Source: an uncultured Coriobacteriales bacterium
GTDB lineage: Bacteria > Actinomycetota > Coriobacteriia > Coriobacteriales > UMGS124
Length of the DNA: 24,422 bases
NCBI GenBank assembly: GCA_902464015.1
Contig: CABQHM010000047.1
Span: 1-24,422, forward strand
Direction: 5' to 3'
The position numbers and the translations under genes are program-made. This document shows positions 23,500 to 24,422 of this stretch, in pieces (position 1 is the stretch's first letter; every line of letters begins with the position of its first letter). The notes under the pieces were generated by a model, which was not told the origin of the DNA, ran no database searches, and saw only the letters and a list, made by a program, of their open reading frames with translations.

Positions 23500-24284
23500 G
23501 GCATGGCAGCTGAATCAGAATTAGCGGCATTTTGGCCGACAAAGGCTATGGCCCCTTATGGGCATCGTTATCACGCGGGTATGGCCTGCCTGCTGTCGTA
23601 TGTAAGCATGCTCCCATCGGATAGATGTCTCTCGGGAGCAGCAACAGAAGTAACACCGAGCTCGGTTTCCATATGATTGGAGGCAGCGCCATCTGGTCGC
23701 CGACGGGCGAGCCACTCCCACGGGCGTCGCCCGTGATGACCTCCGATGTGGACATGGGCGAGACGACCTGGCACACGGCCGAGATAGACCCAGCCGCCTA
23801 CGACAACACAAACAAGGCCCGCTTGTCCAGTCGCAGGCCAAAGCTGTACCAGAACCTTCTGCTTCACATAGGCCCATGGGACTACATGGCTACGAGCGAG
23901 CCTTTGTGGCATCATTCACGACGCTGGTTGCGGATGGTTGGTACAACCAGCAAAAGCTCGTCGACTCCCGCAGAACGGATTATTACAAGGCACTTGTGAC
24001 GCGCGGGTAATGCCCCAGATTTGCCGTGCAACCGTCCTCTCAGGGGTTGCATACATGAAACGGTTCTCGCGGCGACACTGAGCTTGGCGCGGATACACCC
24101 ACAGCTTTCCCGGGTTGTCCAAGACGCCCACCAATGTGTGTTGAGTGCCCGCATTGACAAGATTGAGCCGCAGATTCCACCGCAGCTTGGGAAACGGGGC
24201 ATATGCTGTTGGCTTGTCATGCTCAGAGATAAGTTGCACACACTGGAACGACCTCTGCGCGCGATTTCTGCCAAATCCAACCAA
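23500..24284. other. Gene-free stretch with a nitrilase-like remnant
   Basis: No intact gene is supported. Plus-strand 23625-23900 reads as the C-terminal part of a nitrilase-superfamily protein. From 23888 to 24001 another plus frame stays open (GWYNQQKLVDSRRTDYYKAL, then a TAA), without a family I can name. On the minus strand a 125-residue frame (23916-24293) is open but has no ribosome binding site or known motif. A small TGCAACC/GGTTGCA hairpin lies at 24027-24051. Confidence 0.45.
23625..23900 (+). pseudogene. Nitrilase-superfamily (carbon-nitrogen hydrolase) C-terminal remnant
   Basis: The frame contains MIGGSAIWSPTGEPL, then HTAEIDPAAYDN and ARLSSRRPKLYQNLL. These match, in order and spacing, the GGS-x-I-x-P-x-G-E strand, the AEID-x strand and the final R-RP-x-LY motif of nitrilase-fold amidases. 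The catalytic Glu-Lys-Cys part lies N-terminal to this and is missing. After MATSEP the frame continues without recognisable homology. Without catalytic residues and with no ribosome binding site it is a fragment. Its link to the reductases is unknown. Confidence 0.5.
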
Positions 24285-24322
24285 CGGGCCCACCTGGGAG
24301 ATCAGGTGGGCCCGCCGCTTTT
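24285..24322. terminator. Terminator for the flavoprotein at the right edge
   Basis: CGGGCCCACCTG (24285-24296) and CAGGTGGGCCCG (24303-24314) form a perfect 12-bp stem around a 6-base loop. The plus strand continues CCGCTTTT and the minus strand TTGGTTGGATTT. It lies 52 bases past the stop of the minus-strand gene at 24367. Confidence 0.85.
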
Positions 24323-24366
24323 AAGCGCTAGCTTGACTGCCTGCCAGAAACCTCAGGCCAGGTGCC

Positions 24367-24422
24367 CTACAGCCCCAGGTACTCCATGGCGGACTGGGCG
24401 GCGACGCGGCCGGTCACGGTGC
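24367..24422 (-). CDS. FAD-dependent reductase, last codons only
   Basis: The minus strand reads TVTGRVAAQSAMEYLGL and a stop (24367-24369). A Gly-Arg followed by a short helix and an aliphatic end is the usual C-terminus of the flavoproteins in this window (compare GRLAG and SGRNAAKTA endings). Only 18 residues are visible, so the call depends on this similarity and the context of flavoprotein genes. Confidence 0.6.
   Translation of the reverse strand, partial: TVTGRVAAQSAMEYLGL

Noticed and set aside
1..24422. CRISPR array, prophage, toxin-antitoxin or defence genes
   Set aside because: No regularly spaced repeats, phage structural genes, small toxin-antitoxin pairs or nuclease/helicase motifs were found.

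Overview
The window is high-GC bacterial DNA that looks like an accessory respiratory region of a gut Actinomycetota in the class Coriobacteriia, most likely an Eggerthellaceae member. This rests on one dominant theme: many twin-arginine (Tat) secreted FAD-dependent reductases of the fumarate reductase/urocanate reductase (FAD_binding_2) superfamily, interleaved with large integral-membrane LuxR-type regulators. That pairing is strongly expanded in Eggerthella and its relatives. The genus cannot be fixed from the sequence alone.

Layout. 1-517: C-terminus of a flavoprotein (+), then a strong terminator. 613-1392: non-coding DNA with a probable LysR remnant. 1559-3991: a flavoprotein (+) with two FMN_bind domains plus an FAD domain, convergent with a 12-TM LuxR regulator (4073-5590, -). 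5700-6346: a decayed divergent LysR/flavoprotein pair, now only two fragments. 6537-7952: a 12-TM LuxR regulator (+), convergent with an operon of three different Tat flavoproteins on the minus strand (12961 to 8044). 12962-13813: a long gene-free leader with strong dyads. 13814-15327: a membrane LuxR regulator (-) with a one-base frameshift, divergent from a single flavoprotein (15581-17017, +). 17224-19695: a second double-FMN_bind flavoprotein (-) with its LuxR regulator directly upstream (19905-21389, -). 21656-21999: an IS30-type transposase remnant. 22018-23499: a LuxR regulator (+) that seems to have lost its first membrane helix next to that remnant. 23625-23900: a nitrilase-like remnant. 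24285-24422: a terminator and the last codons of another flavoprotein (-).

How it works together. The flavoproteins carry Tat signals and are expected to act outside the cytoplasmic membrane as terminal reductases for small organic acceptors. None of the C-terminal active-site regions shows the fumarate-binding HHTMGG and NRLGGN signatures, so each probably uses a different acceptor. No cytochrome, quinol dehydrogenase or ApbE flavin transferase is encoded here, so electrons and covalent FMN attachment must come from elsewhere. Each regulator puts a polytopic, MFS-like sensor and a LuxR DNA-binding head in one chain, which suggests one-component sensing of the acceptor at the membrane. The HTH heads fall into two subtypes that match the architecture of the neighbouring reductase. 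Together with candidate operator dyads in several promoters, this suggests a set of private sensor-reductase modules in different stages of gain and decay.
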